Of a DNA stretch of 64,000 nt, positions 10,665 through 22,900 are shown one piece after another; the first letter of the stretch is position 1, and each line of letters starts with the position of its first letter. The stretch lies in the NCBI GenBank assembly GCA_014871385.1, contig CM026423.1, positions 18,403,690 through 18,467,689 of the forward strand. Direction: 5' to 3'. A model generated the notes under the pieces. The model saw only the letters and a program-made list of their open reading frames with translations. It searched no databases and was not told the DNA's origin. The DNA comes from Ceratodon purpureus. Lineage: Eukaryota; Streptophyta; Bryopsida; Pseudoditrichales; Ditrichaceae. Position numbers and translations under genes: made by a program.

Positions 10665-13600
10665 ATCAGCTGTCAAGACTGTGAGCAGACAGATTTTACA
10701 GACGCCTATTACTGTGTCTTTGGGGGAACTGCTCGAAGTGGCCCCCAACCTTACTGAGTATGTCAGAGCGAAAGTATTTCCTAATACTCAGCGACAGCAT
10801 AGACTGCCATTTGGGCCGGTTCAGCACCAGCAGGTTTCACTACAAACACAGCCGACAACAACATCAGTGGATATCCAGAAACCCCAGGGATCATCGGTAC
10901 ACCCTAACCTGGTTGTTGGTGCAGTAGATATTGATCGAGGCCTTCCGGTTATTTCTGTGCAGGTGGGGCAGTTAACATTGGATAACGTACTCCTGGATGG
11001 GGGGTCTGGTGTCAACCTAATTACTGAGGAGGAGCGAATTCGGTTGGGGTTGAAGGAGCCGTCACCAGCACCCTATCGATTGCGTATGGCTGATCAGGCC
11101 GTGGTGGAGCCCGTGGGATTGATAAGGAATGTTCGGATTCATATCCATGGTATTCCGTACAACATCAGTCTGACTGTTATCAGGAACAAGGAGGTCAACG
11201 AGGCCTACAGCATGCTACTGGGCCGTCCTTGGCTCATAGATGCAAAGGTAACTCATGATTGGGGCAACAAACTGGTTACGATCCGGGGTAACGACACAGT
11301 CAAGACGATATCTATCAACCAACGAAAGGGGCCTCTGCCCAAGCTGCCAGAAGTACTTGTATGCTACAATTTAGTTGAAGGGCTGACAGACGAGGAGGAG
11401 GATCGTTTTTTGAGGACAGAGGAGGATATATTCGCAGTGGGGACTATTACACTATCGGAGGGTTTGAGTCTTCCACTTAACAACGGGATTAACCGACCCC
11501 CAGCCGACCTTCGCAAAGCCGACTGTACCGCAGCCGACATGAGCACCGCCGACTCGGCGAAGGTACCTACACCAGTTCCGGATTCTGGCACCTACCCAGA
11601 ACATTTTTATACCTTCACGGAGGGTGAAATGCCGGTGGATGAAACACCTGTAAGGGACAAGTTAGGGGATATGAAGGTGGCAGCATGGAACCTGACTGAA
11701 GAGGAGCAGTTGCGCAAGATCAATGTTGGCACTGAGGAGTCTCCCAAGATCTTGAAGATTGGAGCTCAATTGGAGCCAACCATGGCCAAGGCAGCTGAGG
11801 ACCTGTTGAGGGAGTATACAGATGTGTTCGCCTAGACATACAAGGATTTGAAGGGCATACCTCCATCGGTAGCTCAGCATCGGATTGTGCTGGAGAAAGA
11901 CGTTCCGCCTATCCATCAGGCCCATTACAGGATGAACCCGAACTATGCCAGCATTGTCAAACAGGATATTGACAAACTGTTGGCGGTAGGGTTCATCATA
12001 CCAGTCGAGGAAGCAACCTGGCTCTCACCCATTGTTGTTGTTCCTAAAAAAAATGGTCAATTAAGGATTTGTATTGACTACAGAAAATTAAATGCTGCTA
12101 CTAAAAAGGACCCTTACCCTCTACCGTTTACTGAAGAGGTGTTAGATGCTGTGGCAGGTTATGAGATGTACTCCTTCCTGGATGGTCGGTCTGGTTACTA
12201 TCAGATTTCGATTGCTCCTGAGGATAGGCATAAGACTGCCTTCATCACGGAATGGGGTGCCTTTGTCTGGGTGGTCATGCCTTTTGGCCTGACTAATGCA
12301 CCGCCGACTTATCAGAGGGCTGTGAACAAAGCGTTCAAGGAATACTTGGGGCGATTTATGAAGCTGTTCCTAGATGACTTCACAGTGTACAGCGACCTAG
12401 CCGACCATTTACAGAAACTGCGCCTATGTTTCGAGAAGTGCAGACAGTATGGCATCAGTTTAAATCCAGAGAAGTGTGCATTTCTAGTCACCTCTGGCAT
12501 TATACTAGGCCATGTGGTTTCTAAGGTAGGCAAGATGCCAGACCCTAAGAAGATTGAAGTTATTCAGAAGATGCCCCGACCACAGCACGGAGCCGACGTA
12601 CAGGTTTTCAATGGATTTGCACAGTTCAACAGAATTTACATTAAATTCTATGCTCACATTATGGAGCCCATAACCAAACTGATGCGAAAATCCGAAGAGT
12701 TTGTGTGGATGGACAAGTGTGAAGCTGCGTGGTTGGAAATCAAGGACAGATATACCAAGGCACCAATCCTGGTTGCCCCCCGCTGGGATTTGGAGTTTCA
12801 TGTCCACACCGATGCCTCTGACATAGCCGTCGGGGCTATGCTGGCACAGAACCAGACAGGGAAGTGTGACCAGCCGATCTCTTATGCTTCTAGATTGCTT
12901 AATTCTGCTGAAAAGAATTATACCACCACAAAAAAGGAAGCCCTGGCTATGGTTTATGCTCTTACGAAATATCGTCATTATCTTTTGGGGAACAAGGTGG
13001 TTTTTTATGTGGATCATATGGCTCTGGTGTATTTGGTTAATAAGCCTCAAGTGTCTGGGCGGATTGCCCGATGGCTTTTACTTTTTCAGGAGTATGATTT
13101 CACAGTAGTGTACAAGCCCGGCAGGACGCATGGCGCAGCCGACTTACTCAGCCGACTTTCTAACGGCGAGCCGCCTACTGGAGTCCCTGACCAGCTTCCT
13201 GACGCTGGCTTATTCTACGTATCCCCTGAGTGGTTGCAAGACATCCGCGATTACTTGCGTACAGGAGAGCCGCCTGCCACTATGCCTAAGGATGATAAGC
13301 GGAAGTTACTGTTACGGGCCCTCCCTTATACTTTACTGGATGGAGTGTTATATAAGAAGGGGCAGGATTTGGTACTCAAACAGGTTTTAGACCCTGTCCA
13401 GGCCGACACAGTTATGAGGGAGATGCACGATGGCTGCGCAAGTGGCCACTTCTCCCAGGATATCACCTCCAAGAAGATTCTGGATGCTGGGTACTGGTGG
13501 CCGACCCTCCATAAGGACGTTTCAGAGTATTGCAGGGCCTGTGATAAGTGCCAACGGGTCGGAGGATTGGCCAACACAGGACTCGCCCAGTTAGTCACCA

Positions 13601-15294
13601 GCCTACCTGCAGAGCCGTTCATGAAGTGGGGCTTGGATTTTGTGGGGCCCATCAAGCCAGCAGCAGCCAAGACAGGTAACAGGTACATTCTGGTCGCAAC
13701 TGACTATGCGACTAAATGGGTGGAGGCTAAGGCACTCCGCACGAATACAGCCGCTGTCACTGCCAAGTTTCTGTATGAGAATATCCTGACCCGCTACGGC
13801 TGTCCTCTAACTCTGATCAGCGACCAAGGCACTCACTTCATCAACGAAGCCATCGAGTACTTGGTACAGCACTTTCTCCTGCAACATCGGACATCCACAA
13901 CTTACTATCCACAGGGCAATGGACAAGCAGAATCGACCAACAAAGTTCTAGGGCGGATACTTACCAAACTCGTCAGTGACAACAGGACTGAATGGGATGA
14001 GCATTTACCGACTGCCTTATTCTCTTACAGGACCGCTTTTAAGGTTAGTACTGGGTATACCCCTTTTCAGCTAGTCTACGGGCTCCATCCACTTATGCCT
14101 ACGGAGTACATTGTCCCTACCCGCAGAACCGACGGTGAGATTGATTTTACTCAAACTCGAGTCTTACAGGCTCGCACAGCCGACTTGGAGCAGCTGGATA
14201 GTCACAGGTTGGCAGCGCAGGACCAGTCCGGTAGTAAGCAGTGGAACAGATCTTTGTGGAGCCAACAACACTACCGACAGAAGGATTTTCAAGAGGGGGA
14301 CCATGTTCTCTGGTACCCCAAGGGCGAAAAGGAACATGCCGGGAAATTTAAGAGCAGGTGGTTCGGGCCATATCGCGTTCAGTACCGGTTACCTAACAAC
14401 ACAACCTTATTAGTGACTGAGGGTCATTTTGAGCCCAACCCCATCATTGTCAACATTAATAAGTTGAAGCCTTACAGGTTTTATTCGGAAGATCAGTTGG
14501 TCACTATTGGCCCCAAGCAGCTGCCACGTGGTATCCCCACAAACCCTAATGTGCAGCCGCCCGTACCAACGACTCCCGGCACCCAACAGTTAAACGACAC
14601 CGAACCCATCGAGGATCAGTCAGTTGGCTCTAAACATTCTTCCAGCTCTACCATGGAGGCTTCTACGTGTCCCACTGTCTCTACTCACGGCCCTACCATT
14701 ACTACCTCACCCACTCTCCCCGACAGTAATGATCTGCCCCCTCGCCTACCCACTGTTCCTACAGTCGGGTGTTTTTCAGTCCAGCCTATGGACATTTCTA
14801 CACCGGCTTCCTCTCCCCTTTTCTCCCAAACCCTACATCCCCCTCGTCTACCCCACAGCTCACCTCTCTCAGCCACTGTCTCTCACTCTACACCGGGGTT
14901 GCTTCCCCCTTCTCTTGTCGATTTCGCTATCGCTCAGCCCCCGAAGCCCAGTTCTCCTGTATCGCAGTGTTGCCTGCTGCGGCCTTTTTCTTCTAGCACA
15001 GCCGCAGAAGTACGCCGGGGCGCAGCATCATGGGACTTGGAAGAATCGTGGGCTCCACCAAATAGCCACCGCACTCCGAGTTTCGGCATCCCGACCGCAG
15101 CCGTTGGCGTTGCTTTTCCAGCTGCCGTAGCAGTGCCATTTGCTCGCTTCCATTCAGACTTGGTGGGCCGCAGCAACCCTCCTGAGACACCGTTGCTGAA
15201 TGCACCGGACCTCGATGCGCAGTTCTCGAATTCCTCCCGATTCCAGCCACCGGTGCCTCCACACACCTCGGGTCAGTTGCTCGATCAAGGTTTT
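10665..15294 (+). mobile_element. Partial Ty3/gypsy retrotransposon, plus strand
   Basis: It is cut on the left by MULE copy 1 and on the right by the LTR of the minus-strand gypsy element. It retains protease, reverse transcriptase, RNase H, integrase and a Pro/Ser/Thr-rich tail. No LTR of its own is visible here; its gag and 5' LTR would lie left of MULE copy 1. Its Pol is close to but clearly distinct from the minus-strand element. Confidence 0.85.
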
Positions 15295-15300
15295 TGTTAA
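10666..15300 (+). pseudogene. Gypsy protease–RT–RNase H–integrase polyprotein, broken
   Basis: One continuous reading frame broken by a single TAG at 11833–11835, where the sister element has Trp (TGG). Domains in order: aspartic protease (LLDGGSGVN, about 11000); reverse transcriptase ([12 protein letters not shown] active-site box near 12370); RNase H (HVHTDAS near 12800); integrase with HH–CC zinc region (HDGC…[13 protein letters not shown] near 13430–13560) and catalytic region ([22 protein letters not shown]). A chromodomain is not evident. The last ~280 residues are low-complexity Pro/Ser/Thr. The final stop is supplied by the inserted LTR (TGTTAA at 15295–15300), so the natural C-terminus is lost. 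Confidence 0.85.
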
Positions 15301-15926
15301 AGGGTGATTTAGCTCACCCTTTGGAAGCTAATAGATTGTCTAGTGAAAGAGAATGAAAAAATCCAAAAATTTCTAACACCCACCTAGTTCCCACCCCTTT
15401 CCTCTTATCTGCTCCTGGACTGCACCAGGATTTCTTAACTCTGCCCCTTACTCGTATCAATGCAAGTACACCCACTACAACTCCACCCACAATCTTCCCA
15501 ATCAATGTGCACACAACCCAATGAGCAAAGATCAATGTCTATATCAATTACTGCTTCCAAGTACAATCAGTCCTGGTCCATTCAGATCTGCTCCTAAGTC
15601 TAACAACCTTCCTCCATTCCTCCTAACCTCCTAACCTCCATAGCTGCAAAAGAATTCTGCAAGGGAGATCCGTGAGAGAGTGAGAGCCGCCACCCTCACT
15701 CCCCCCTAACCCCCCCCCAAACCCTAGCCGCCCTTCAATCTGTCCATTTTTCATCGAAGTCGGTTTTTCATCCGACTGTCAAAACTTCATCCAAAACGCA
15801 GTAACTAAGAAATCCGCAGTAACTAACTGTTTTACTGCTCCTGGCAGTTTACTGCTACTGGCAGTTTTATTGTTTCTGCTCCTAAATTACTGCTCCTAGG
15901 TAAAAAGGCCAAAAATCCCTTTAACA
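15295..15926 (-). repeat. 3' LTR of the minus-strand gypsy element
   Basis: Starts TGTTAAAGGG and ends CCCTTTAACA (TG…CA with short inverted ends). It is nearly identical to 45630–46259. It interrupts the plus-strand gypsy polyprotein. Confidence 0.93.
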
Positions 15927-15941
15927 TTATCCCCCTTTTAG
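15927..15941 (-). promoter_or_regulatory. Polypurine tract
   Basis: On the minus strand, AAAAGGGGGATAA directly precedes the 3' LTR. This is where plus-strand DNA synthesis of an LTR element starts, and it fixes the element's orientation. Confidence 0.7.
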
Positions 15942-16123
15942 TCTGCATCTGCCCTCAGATGCTCCGGCTTCTAGTTTTATGTAGTTAGCCAAAAATAAAA
16001 AAGGAATAAAAATTAAAAAGAGTCTATTACTGGTTCTACCAGTACTCTTTGTGTCCTACTGTCTAGCCACTAGTTGGCATAACTTCTGGGTAGGTGACCT
16101 TCCTTCCTCCTGGTGTCGATCTG

Positions 16124-18272
16124 TCAGCTATTGGAGCAGTCCCCGATCCTGGTGTTGGCGCTGGTCCTGGTGTTGGCGCTGATCCTGGTGTTGGCGCTGG
16201 TCCTGGTGTTGGCGCTGGTCCTGGTGTTGGCGCTGGTCCTGGTGTTGGCGCTCCAAGAACTGATCCCTGGCCCTCTAATGTTGAAACAGGGGTCGATACT
16301 CCCCCCCCCTAACTCCTTGGCTTGTACCTCCTCCTGAACCACTTGCTCATCATCTGACCAGTAGGTAAAAGCAGGAAAGGCCTCTGAAAATCGAACCAAG
16401 TACCTATTAGTCCGCTCCTGGTCCTCTGAATAAGCCTTCAATTCGTCCCACACCTGCTTCTTCGTGGTAGCCAGAAGGTGACGAGCTAAACCTCTGTTGG
16501 CTGGAGAGGCACTAGTCCCAACGACCTCCAACTGTCGTTGCAGCTGCTGGTTCTCCAGAGCTAGACGATCGTAATCCTGAAGCCGAGCATTCATCTTCAG
16601 TTCCATCTCGATCCTCTGCCTCCGTCTGGCCTCTAATTCTCCCCCATTTTCTGCCCACTTGACTCGCTCCTTCGCCTGGTCCTCGGTAAATGCAATCAAT
16701 TTCTTCTTAGTGTCTGCCCACGTGGTCTTCAACTCTGTCAATTCCGTTGCAGCTGCCTGGAGTTTCTCAGTCTGCTGAGTCACTTGGCTCACCAATTCCT
16801 GGTTATGGAGGACCAGTTCTTGGTATGTTGGTCGCCTCAGGTCCTGCTGGGCCTGTAACTCCCGAAGCCTCTCTACCTCCTTCATCCAGACCTTCATTTG
16901 GTCAACCAATTTGTTCATCCCTGCTGTGATCTCGGTCGTCCCTACTTCTGCTGACGAAAAAGCCTTCCCCAGGTTTCTTGGAAACAGGGTATCCCCTTGG
17001 TGCGGTTCTTCCATCACCTGTTCCTGACCTGGTGGGTCAGACAGTATGTCCTGGTCCCCTGGTTGCCCCTTTACTGCTGGTGTAGGAGTACTGGTCCCTC
17101 CTGCTGATTGGGAAGCTCGCAGAGTTAGCAGCACCCGTGAAGCCTCCACCGGGGTCTCTCCTGGTGTACTTCTTCCTGCTTTCTGGCCCTTCCCTTTTCC
17201 TTTCTTCGATGGTGTACTTCTAGCTTTGGAAGTAATGGCGCCCTCTTCCACCTCCTCAGCCTCTCTGGGGTCCATAGACTCTGAACTAGTATCCTTGTAC
17301 CTGGGCTTGGTCCCTGTCCTCCTGAGTCGCTTCCATTGTTGTCCCTGGTCCTTGAGAGTAGAGGGCGAAGACTGAGCTTTCCGTTTCTTCTTTCGGGTTC
17401 TCCTGGCCTGCCCTGAAGAGGACGAGGACTGGCGTTCTACTCCCTCCATGTGGTTCTTCTTCCCTCGGGTGACTCTCGGCTCCCTGTTCCCCCTTGAACC
17501 TGCCCCACTGATCACATCAGGTGGTACTTCCCCCTCCGGTCTTACTGGTGTTACGTCTGGTGGTAGCTGACTGCCATCGTCTACCTCTTCCGACTCCTGG
17601 TCTGGCTCCGGATCGATGTAGTGCTCCTCATCTGAAAACCAGTTCTTCAACAAGGCATCGATTAATTCTGCTCCCTTAATCTCCCGGGTTGGGCTCGTGT
17701 GGACCCGTATGAGCATCCTGCGCAGGCTAGAAAGGATCAAGGGGGCCCAGTTGTGGTCGCACTTCCTGACTGCCTGGTACATGTTCTCCAGTAGTTCGTT
17801 ACTGGCGTACATGGACTTCTTCTTGACGCACATGACCTCCACCAAAGCCCTCACTCGGTCTTGGTATGGCTCATCGAATCCCTTGATCTTGGTCCCGTCT
17901 GAGGTATGATCTGCTCGAGTGAGACCAAAAAGTCTCATATGCCTGGGATCTAATTCGCCATTAGTCCTGGGTAGTGCTGCCACCCGGTTTCCCTCAATGC
18001 CAAGGGCCTGCTGTATGGTCCAGGCAGTAATCTCTACTGGCACCCCTCTAACCGTGGATCTGATCGGTGTAGTAGGCTCTATCTTCTCCCCTTTATGGTA
18101 CTGGAACCCCTCCACGAAGTCGGAGACCAGCTCAGTCCTCGGGATAGGCCATGTGTACTCATAGAATGGGCCCAGACTGACCTGTTCTGCCCAGTGATCG
18201 TCCTTCAACTCCTTCCAGGTCTTCCAATGGTAGGAAAGTCAGTCTGATCGACCTGTTCTTCTTCCTGGCCAT
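16124..18272 (-). pseudogene. Gypsy accessory ORF between integrase and 3' LTR (frameshifted near its start)
   Basis: A frame of about 690 residues covers 18208–16124, and its natural start is probably ATG 18272 (MARKKNRSIRL), reached through a 1-base frameshift near 18230. The N-terminal third is a folded-looking, Trp-containing domain (GPFYEYTWPIPRTEL, CDHNWAPLILSSLRRML) that recalls plant transposon-associated accessory proteins. The middle is a low-complexity acidic/basic linker. The C-terminal part is a predicted coiled coil (ELTELKTTWADTKKK). The extreme C-terminus is a hexapeptide repeat from the 18-bp minisatellite. A related protein is encoded at 46816–49038. Function unknown; a role in packaging or targeting is only a guess. 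Confidence 0.6.
16139..16255. repeat. 18-bp minisatellite inside the gypsy accessory ORF
   Basis: About six units of CCTGGTGTTGGCGCTGGT, with one GAT variant. On the minus strand they encode (NTRTSA)n at the C-terminus of the accessory ORF. Confidence 0.9.
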
Positions 18273-19832
18273 GGTTACCTGCTTTGGAGCTCGGGCTAAT
18301 GCCTCCGTTTGTTTCCTCCTTGTACCTGTCCCGGTCTTCACTGTTTCTGCCCCCTCCTCTGGTCCTTTTGCCTGCTCTCCCTCCGAAATTCCTTGTGTTT
18401 GCTGAGGCGGTGCCCCTTCCTCCTCCTGGATTTCCATCTGCTCCATGTCGCCCATTGCTACTGGTCTGATCATGTACTCGTGAAGAGTACCTTTTCCTCC
18501 CCTTCTTGTCTGGTTTGCTGGTTCCTTTGCTTTCTTTGGTCCTGCTGCTTCGGCCGTGACCATTTCCCTTTCTATAATTCTGCTATCTCTACTCCCTTCT
18601 ACTGTTTTCTTTCTGGCCCAATCTCTGAAAGTGAGTGTCGGCTCTTGACTTCCCTGACTGTTCTCCTCTATTGTCTGTCTTCCTCCTATCTCTACTTGGT
18701 TCTGTAATTTTCTACCTAAAGTTCTAACTATCCTACCTTCTTCTATCTTATGCTGGTGTGGGGAGCGACCTTTTCTATCCTCTTCGTATCCCGACTGAAA
18801 TGCTGTCCAAACTTGTGCTATGGTAAGAGATACCTGATTGGGCAGTGGCTGCTGTCCTTGATCTCGCTCCTGCTGCCCACCTTCTTGTTGCAGTCGATCT
18901 TCCGTGGCTGGCTGAGCTTCTCTTCCTCTTCCGTTCTGCTGTACTAGCCCGTTTTCGGGGTGTTGTTGCTCCCCGCTTCTCCTGTCGACTGCTTCACTCT
19001 GGTCTTCTACTTCCCCCTGCTCCCTTTGGTCTTTCTCCAACTGTTCGGTGTCTTCTAGTGTTCTGAAAACTTCGTGGTCTTCGGTTCTCCTCCTGGAATC
19101 TTGCCGCTGTTCCTCATCCAACCTCCGCCAGTGATCCTCCCCGTTCCAGCGTCTGTGTTCTTCCTCCACCCAACGCCGCTGCTCCTCCTCGAAGTGTCGT
19201 CTTCTTTGCTCCCGCCTAAGACGCTGCTGTTGCTCCTCTTCTTTGAGCCGCCGCTGCTGCTGCTCTTGTGCCTTGATCTTCCGCTGCTCCACTTCCTTGA
19301 ACCGCCGCTGTTGCTCCTGTCTGAGCGGCCGCTGCTGCTCTTGTGCCCTAAGCTTCCGCTGCTCCTCTTCCTTGAGTCGCCGCTGTTGCTCCCGCCTGAG
19401 CCACCGCTGCTGCTCTTCTGTCTTTAGTTTCCGCTGCTCCTCCTCCTTAAACCGCCGCTGCTCGTTGAGTTGATGCTCTTCTTGCGACACTGTAACCCTA
19501 ACTTGTTTGAGGCTATCTACTATCCGCCCCCTTCTTCCTATTCTCTCGCCCTCAGACCTTAGCTCCTTCTCAGTTTCCTCCCCTCCTCTCCATAACTCAC
19601 TACTCGCTCTATTCTCCCGACAGCTCCAAAACAAGAGGTCGGGACTTCTGTTTAGATGTGGTTCATCTAACCTAATACCCTGACCCAGTCCAAGGTCCTC
19701 CTTCAGACTTGGTCGAACCTCATCCAATCTTCCTTCCTGCCGGATGGATGAGATTTCCTGCTCGGATGAAATCTGTCCTTCCTCCTCCTTAATGGGCCGT
19801 CCTTTAAGCTGTCCCATTTTTCTCTCCTCCAT
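18159..19832 (-). CDS. Gypsy-internal Glu/Gln/Arg-rich coiled-coil ORF
   Basis: The open frame runs 19931–18159; the first ATG is at 19832. About residues 100–270 are dense heptad-like repeats of EEQRKL, QQRRLKEEE and similar, a long charged coiled coil built from an internally repeated DNA unit. It overlaps the accessory ORF and lies just after the end of the integrase frame (19960), each in a different frame. I recognise no enzymatic domain. The extension may be the C-terminal part of a longer polyprotein separated by frameshifts, or a separate ORF. Confidence 0.5.
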   Translation of the reverse strand: MEERKMGQLKGRPIKEEEGQISSEQEISSIRQEGRLDEVRPSLKEDLGLGQGIRLDEPHLNRSPDLLFWSCRENRASSELWRGGEETEKELRSEGERIGRRGRIVDSLKQVRVTVSQEEHQLNEQRRFKEEEQRKLKTEEQQRWLRREQQRRLKEEEQRKLRAQEQQRPLRQEQQRRFKEVEQRKIKAQEQQQRRLKEEEQQQRLRREQRRRHFEEEQRRWVEEEHRRWNGEDHWRRLDEEQRQDSRRRTEDHEVFRTLEDTEQLEKDQREQGEVEDQSEAVDRRSGEQQHPENGLVQQNGRGREAQPATEDRLQQEGGQQERDQGQQPLPNQVSLTIAQVWTAFQSGYEEDRKGRSPHQHKIEEGRIVRTLGRKLQNQVEIGGRQTIEENSQGSQEPTLTFRDWARKKTVEGSRDSRIIEREMVTAEAAGPKKAKEPANQTRRGGKGTLHEYMIRPVAMGDMEQMEIQEEEGAPPQQTQGISEGEQAKGPEEGAETVKTGTGTRRKQTEALARAPKQVTMARKKNRSIRLTFLPLEDLEGVEGRSLGRTGQSGPIL

Positions 19833-19959
19833 TACTCCTTGTACTACCCCACATCCGATCACTATTAATTCTTCTCTTTCTTTATTTTTTTCTTTTCTCT
19901 GATTTTTTTCATTTCCTTTATTTTTTTTCAATCACCTCCTCTATGTCTCCTTTTTCTGA

Positions 19960-22900
19960 CTACTGTCCTTCTTCTTGCTCATTTTCATTTTTCTTTTGAT
20001 TTTTCTTTTTTCTCTCACTGTTTTCTTTACCCTTTTCCTGGTTTACTGCTTCACTGCCTCCTTCTTCACTGTTTTTTTCACTTTCTATCCCTGTATTTTC
20101 TAACCCTGGCTGGACACTATCCCCCTTTTGCTCGTTGACCAGTCCTCTGGTCAAATATCCTGGTGTCCTGGTTTCCAATACCCTGTTTTCTTTCTCATAA
20201 AATCTATATGGTTTTAACTTATTGATGTTGACCAATACTGGGTCGGGTTCAAAATTTTTTACCTGGACCAGCAGAGCAGTGTTGTTGGGGAGCCTGTACT
20301 AGACCCTATAAGGTCCAAACCACCGACTTTTGAATTTCCCCACATGCTCCTTATGGCCCTTGGGATACCAGAGCACATAATCGCCTACCTGAAAATCCTT
20401 TCGCTTGTAGTGTTGTTGGCTCCAAAGTGCCCTGTTCCACTGCTTGGCCCCTACTGCTTCCTGGGCCTCCAGTCTTGAAGTGTCCATCTGCTCCAAATCC
20501 GCAATCCTGGCTGCCAACACCCTGGTTGGTGTATAGTCAATCTCTGAGCTGGTCTTCCTGGTTGGTACTATATACTCTGTTGGCATTAACGGATGTAAGC
20601 CATAGACCAGTTGAAATGGTGTGTAACCTGTAGTAACCTTGTAAGCAGCCCTGTAGGAGAGCAGTACAGTATGAAGATGCTCATCCCAATCCGTTCGCCT
20701 ATCATTGACCAGCTTGCTCAGTAGGTGACCAATCACCTTGTTTGTTGATTCAGCCTGCCCATTACCCTGAGGGTAATAGGTTGTTGATGTGCGATGCAAG
20801 AGCAGAAAATGCTCCACCAGGTGTTCTATAGCCTCATTTATAAAATGAGAACCCTGGTCACTTACAAGTGTCAAAGGACACCCGTATCTTGAAAGGATCT
20901 GCTCATACAAAAACTTAGCAGTAACTGCTGCTGAATTAGTTTTGAGCGCCCTTGCCTCCACCCACTTGGTAGCATAATCTGTAGCCACCAGTATGTACCT
21001 GTTCCCTGTTCTGGATGCTGTTGGTTTAATGGGCCCGATAAAATCCAGTCCCCATTTCATAAATGGTTCTGCTGGCATACTGGCCACTAGGGTAGCTAAA
21101 CCAGTATTTGCCATGCCTCCCACTCTCTGGCATCTGTCACACGCTTTGCAGTATTCTGAAACATCCCGATGTATCGCTGGCCACCAGTATCCGGCGTCCA
21201 GTATCTTCCTGCTGGTGATATCTTGTGAAAAATGACCACCTGCTACTCTATTGTGCATTTCCTTCATCACCACCTCTGCCTGCACTGGGTCCAGTACCCT
21301 TCTGACCACCAGATCATATCCTCGCTTGTGTAGAACTCCCTGGACCAATGTATGGGGCAGTGACTTCAGAATCAGCTTTCTCTGCTCCTCCTTAGACAAA
21401 TCCTGTCGTACAACACCAGATTTCAGGTAAGAACGTACATCCTCTAACCATTCTGGTTTAACATAAAACAAACTTGCATCCTTGGTCTGGTCCTCGACAC
21501 CAGTTGCTGGTTCTCCGTTGGGCAGTCTTGACATCGCATCTGCCACACCATGATTTTTCCCTAGCTTATACATCACTGTAAAATCGTATTCTTAAAACAA
21601 CAGTAGCCACCTTGCTATCCTTCCTGACACCTGCGGCTTATTGACCAGATACACCAGTGCCATATGGTCAACATAGAAAACAAACTTATTGCCTAGCAGA
21701 TAATGCCTATACTTGTTCAGAGCATAAACCATTGCCAAAGCTTTCCTTTCAGTAGTACTGTAGTTTCTCTCAGCAGAATTCAGCAGTCTACTAGCATAAG
21801 AAATGGGCTGGTCACACTTCCCTGTTGGATTCTGGGCCAGCATCACTCCTACTGCTATATTCGAAGCATCTGTATGCACATGGAACTCCAGGTCCCATCT
21901 TGGTGCGATGAGAATTGGCGCATTCTGGTACCGCTCCTTGATTTTCTTCCATGCCTGCTCACACTGGTCTGACCAGATGAACTCCTCTGTCTTCCTCATG
22001 AGCCTGGTGATTGGCTCCATGATATGTGCATACGACTTAATGTAGCACCTGTTAAACTGGGCAAAACCGTTAAAAACCTGTACATCTACTGGTTTTTCTG
22101 GTCTAGGCATGTTCTCCACTGCTTCAATTTTCTTAGGATTTGGAAATTTCCCTTCCTTTGACACAATGTGGCCCAGTATAATACTAGAGAAGACTAGTAA
22201 TAGGCATTTCTCCGGATTTAAACTTATACCATACTCACGGCATTTCTCAAAACACTTTCTCAGCTTGACCAGATGACTAATAATGTCACTGTACACACTG
22301 AAATCATCTAAAAACAATTTCATAAAATCACCAATGAAATCGAAATCACGAAAGGCTTTGTTTACTGCCCTCTGGTATGTTGGAGGTGCGTTTTTCAGCC
22401 CAAAAGGCATGACTATCCACACAAATGCTCCCCAGTCTGTTACAAAAGCAGTCTTGTGCCGGTCCTCTGGTTCTATCTGAATCTGGTGGTACCCGGAGTA
22501 TCCATCCAGAAACGAGTACATCTCATGTCCTGCCACAGAATCCAACACTTCCTCAGTAAATGGCAATGGATACGGGTCCTTTTTAATGGCAGCATTCAGT
22601 TTACGAAAGTCAATACAAATTGTCAACTTCCCATTTTTCTTAGGAACAATAACAATAGGGGATAACCAGGTAGCATCCTCTACTGGTGTAATGAATCCAG
22701 CCTGAAGCAGTTTATCCAAGTCCTGCTTCACAATACTGGCATAATTTGGATTCATGCGATATCTGGCCTGATGGGATGGTGGGATATCCTTCTCCAACTC
22801 AATCCTGTGTTGTGCAATTGAGGGTGGGATACCCTTCAGGTCCTTATAGGTCCAGGCAAATACATCCTTGAACTCCCTGAACAGAGCCTCTGCTTCAATA

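Noticed and set aside
14624..15130. Alternative-frame ORFs over the 3' tail of the plus gypsy polyprotein
   Set aside because: Composition-driven (Pro/Ser/Leu-rich) shadows of the open polyprotein frame.
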